Made by a program: the position numbers and the translations under genes. The notes under the pieces are model-generated. The model was given only the letters and a program-made list of their open reading frames with translations, was not told the origin of the DNA and made no database searches. Below are positions 6,585 through 6,953 of a DNA stretch of 6,953 nucleotides, piece after piece. The first letter of the stretch is position 1. The number at the start of each line of letters is the position of its first letter. The DNA comes from JABIRQ01 sp963583595. GTDB lineage: Bacteria > Pseudomonadota > Alphaproteobacteria > CADEGL01. Location: contig CAUZWC010000164.1 of assembly GCA_963583595.1 (NCBI GenBank), positions 1-6,953 on the forward strand, written 5' to 3'.

Positions 6585-6603
6585 ACGCTCTGCCCTGGAC
6601 GCC

Positions 6604-6953
6604 CTATTCGGAGGCATCGGCTTGGGACGAGTCGAGCATTTCCGCTCGTTCCCGCAGCACAAATTTCTGGATCTTGCCGGTCGAGGTTTTGGGCAAGGGG
6701 CTGAAAACGACCGTTTTCGGCACTTTGAAATGGGCCATCTTCGCCCGGCAATATTCGATCACCGCCGCCTCGTTCAGGCCTGCGCCCTCCTTCGCTGTGA
6801 CGAAGGCGCAAGGCGTCTCGCCCCAACGCTCGTCGGACCGGGCGACGACCGCTGCTTCGACGATGGCCGGGTGGCTGTAAAGCACCTCTTCGACCTCCAG
6901 GCTCGAGATATTCTCGCCGCCGGAAATGATGATGTCCTTCGAGCGGTCCTTGA
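6604..6953 (-). CDS. AMP-forming acyl-CoA synthetase (ANL superfamily), C-terminal part only
   Basis: The frame runs off the right edge of the window; 115 residues plus part of a codon are visible, against about 520-550 in the full family, so nearly only the mobile C-terminal domain is present. The hinge motif (A8) reads KDRSKDIIISGGENISSLEV, followed by EEVLYSHPAIVEAAVV. WGETPCAF and HFKVPKTVVF follow. The A10 motif PKTSTGKIQK carries the invariant catalytic lysine at 6673-6675. The enzyme activates a fatty or short-chain acid through an acyl-adenylate to acyl-CoA, releasing AMP and pyrophosphate. The wording of these motifs resembles the DmdB (methylmercaptopropionate-CoA ligase) and AlkK-like medium-chain groups, but the substrate-binding N-terminal domain is not in the window, so specificity cannot be judged. 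It is the first visible gene of the minus block; the next gene, sapC, begins 191 bases downstream. Confidence 0.93.
   Translation of the reverse strand, partial: KDRSKDIIISGGENISSLEVEEVLYSHPAIVEAAVVARSDERWGETPCAFVTAKEGAGLNEAAVIEYCRAKMAHFKVPKTVVFSPLPKTSTGKIQKFVLRERAEMLDSSQADASE

Overview
The window is a compact, GC-rich bacterial segment packed with coenzyme-A chemistry. Protein flavour (a single-chain ADP-forming acyl-CoA ligase, a SapC-family protein, a DmdB/AlkK-like acyl-CoA synthetase), heavy G/C third-position use and tight gene packing suggest a proteobacterium, most likely an alphaproteobacterium. This is an inference from gene content; there is no rRNA or other marker gene here.

Plus-strand block (1-5134): five genes read in one direction and are probably one operon. 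They are the 3' two-thirds of an ADP-forming acyl-CoA ligase (5' end off the window), an enoyl-CoA hydratase/isomerase overlapping it by ATGA, an alpha and a beta subunit of a class I CoA-transferase-like enzyme separated by 1 base, and a class III (CaiB/BaiF) CoA-transferase. Minus-strand block (6953-5160): three genes read the other way. They are the C-terminal end of an AMP-forming acyl-CoA synthetase (5' end off the window), a SapC-family protein, and a single-hotdog MaoC dehydratase. The two blocks meet tail to tail with 25 bases between stop codons.

Together the genes look like a catabolic module. A carboxylic acid is activated to its CoA thioester by an ADP- or AMP-forming ligase or by CoA transfer, then hydrated or isomerised by crotonase-fold and hotdog-fold enzymes. 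The substrate cannot be read from the sequence. The order crotonase, CoT-alpha, CoT-beta matches the mycobacterial echA20-ipdA-ipdB steroid-ring-opening genes. The beta subunit also lacks the usual class I CoA-transferase glutamate. The pair may therefore be a C-C hydrolase or otherwise repurposed enzyme rather than a true transferase, and this is the most interesting lead in the window. The outlier is sapC, whose family is not known for CoA metabolism; it carries a short 9-bp tandem repeat near its start.

I see no tRNA, rRNA, CRISPR array, insertion sequence, riboswitch or convincing rho-independent terminator. No stretch over 300 bases lacks a gene; the longest gap is 6413-6603 (191 bases).
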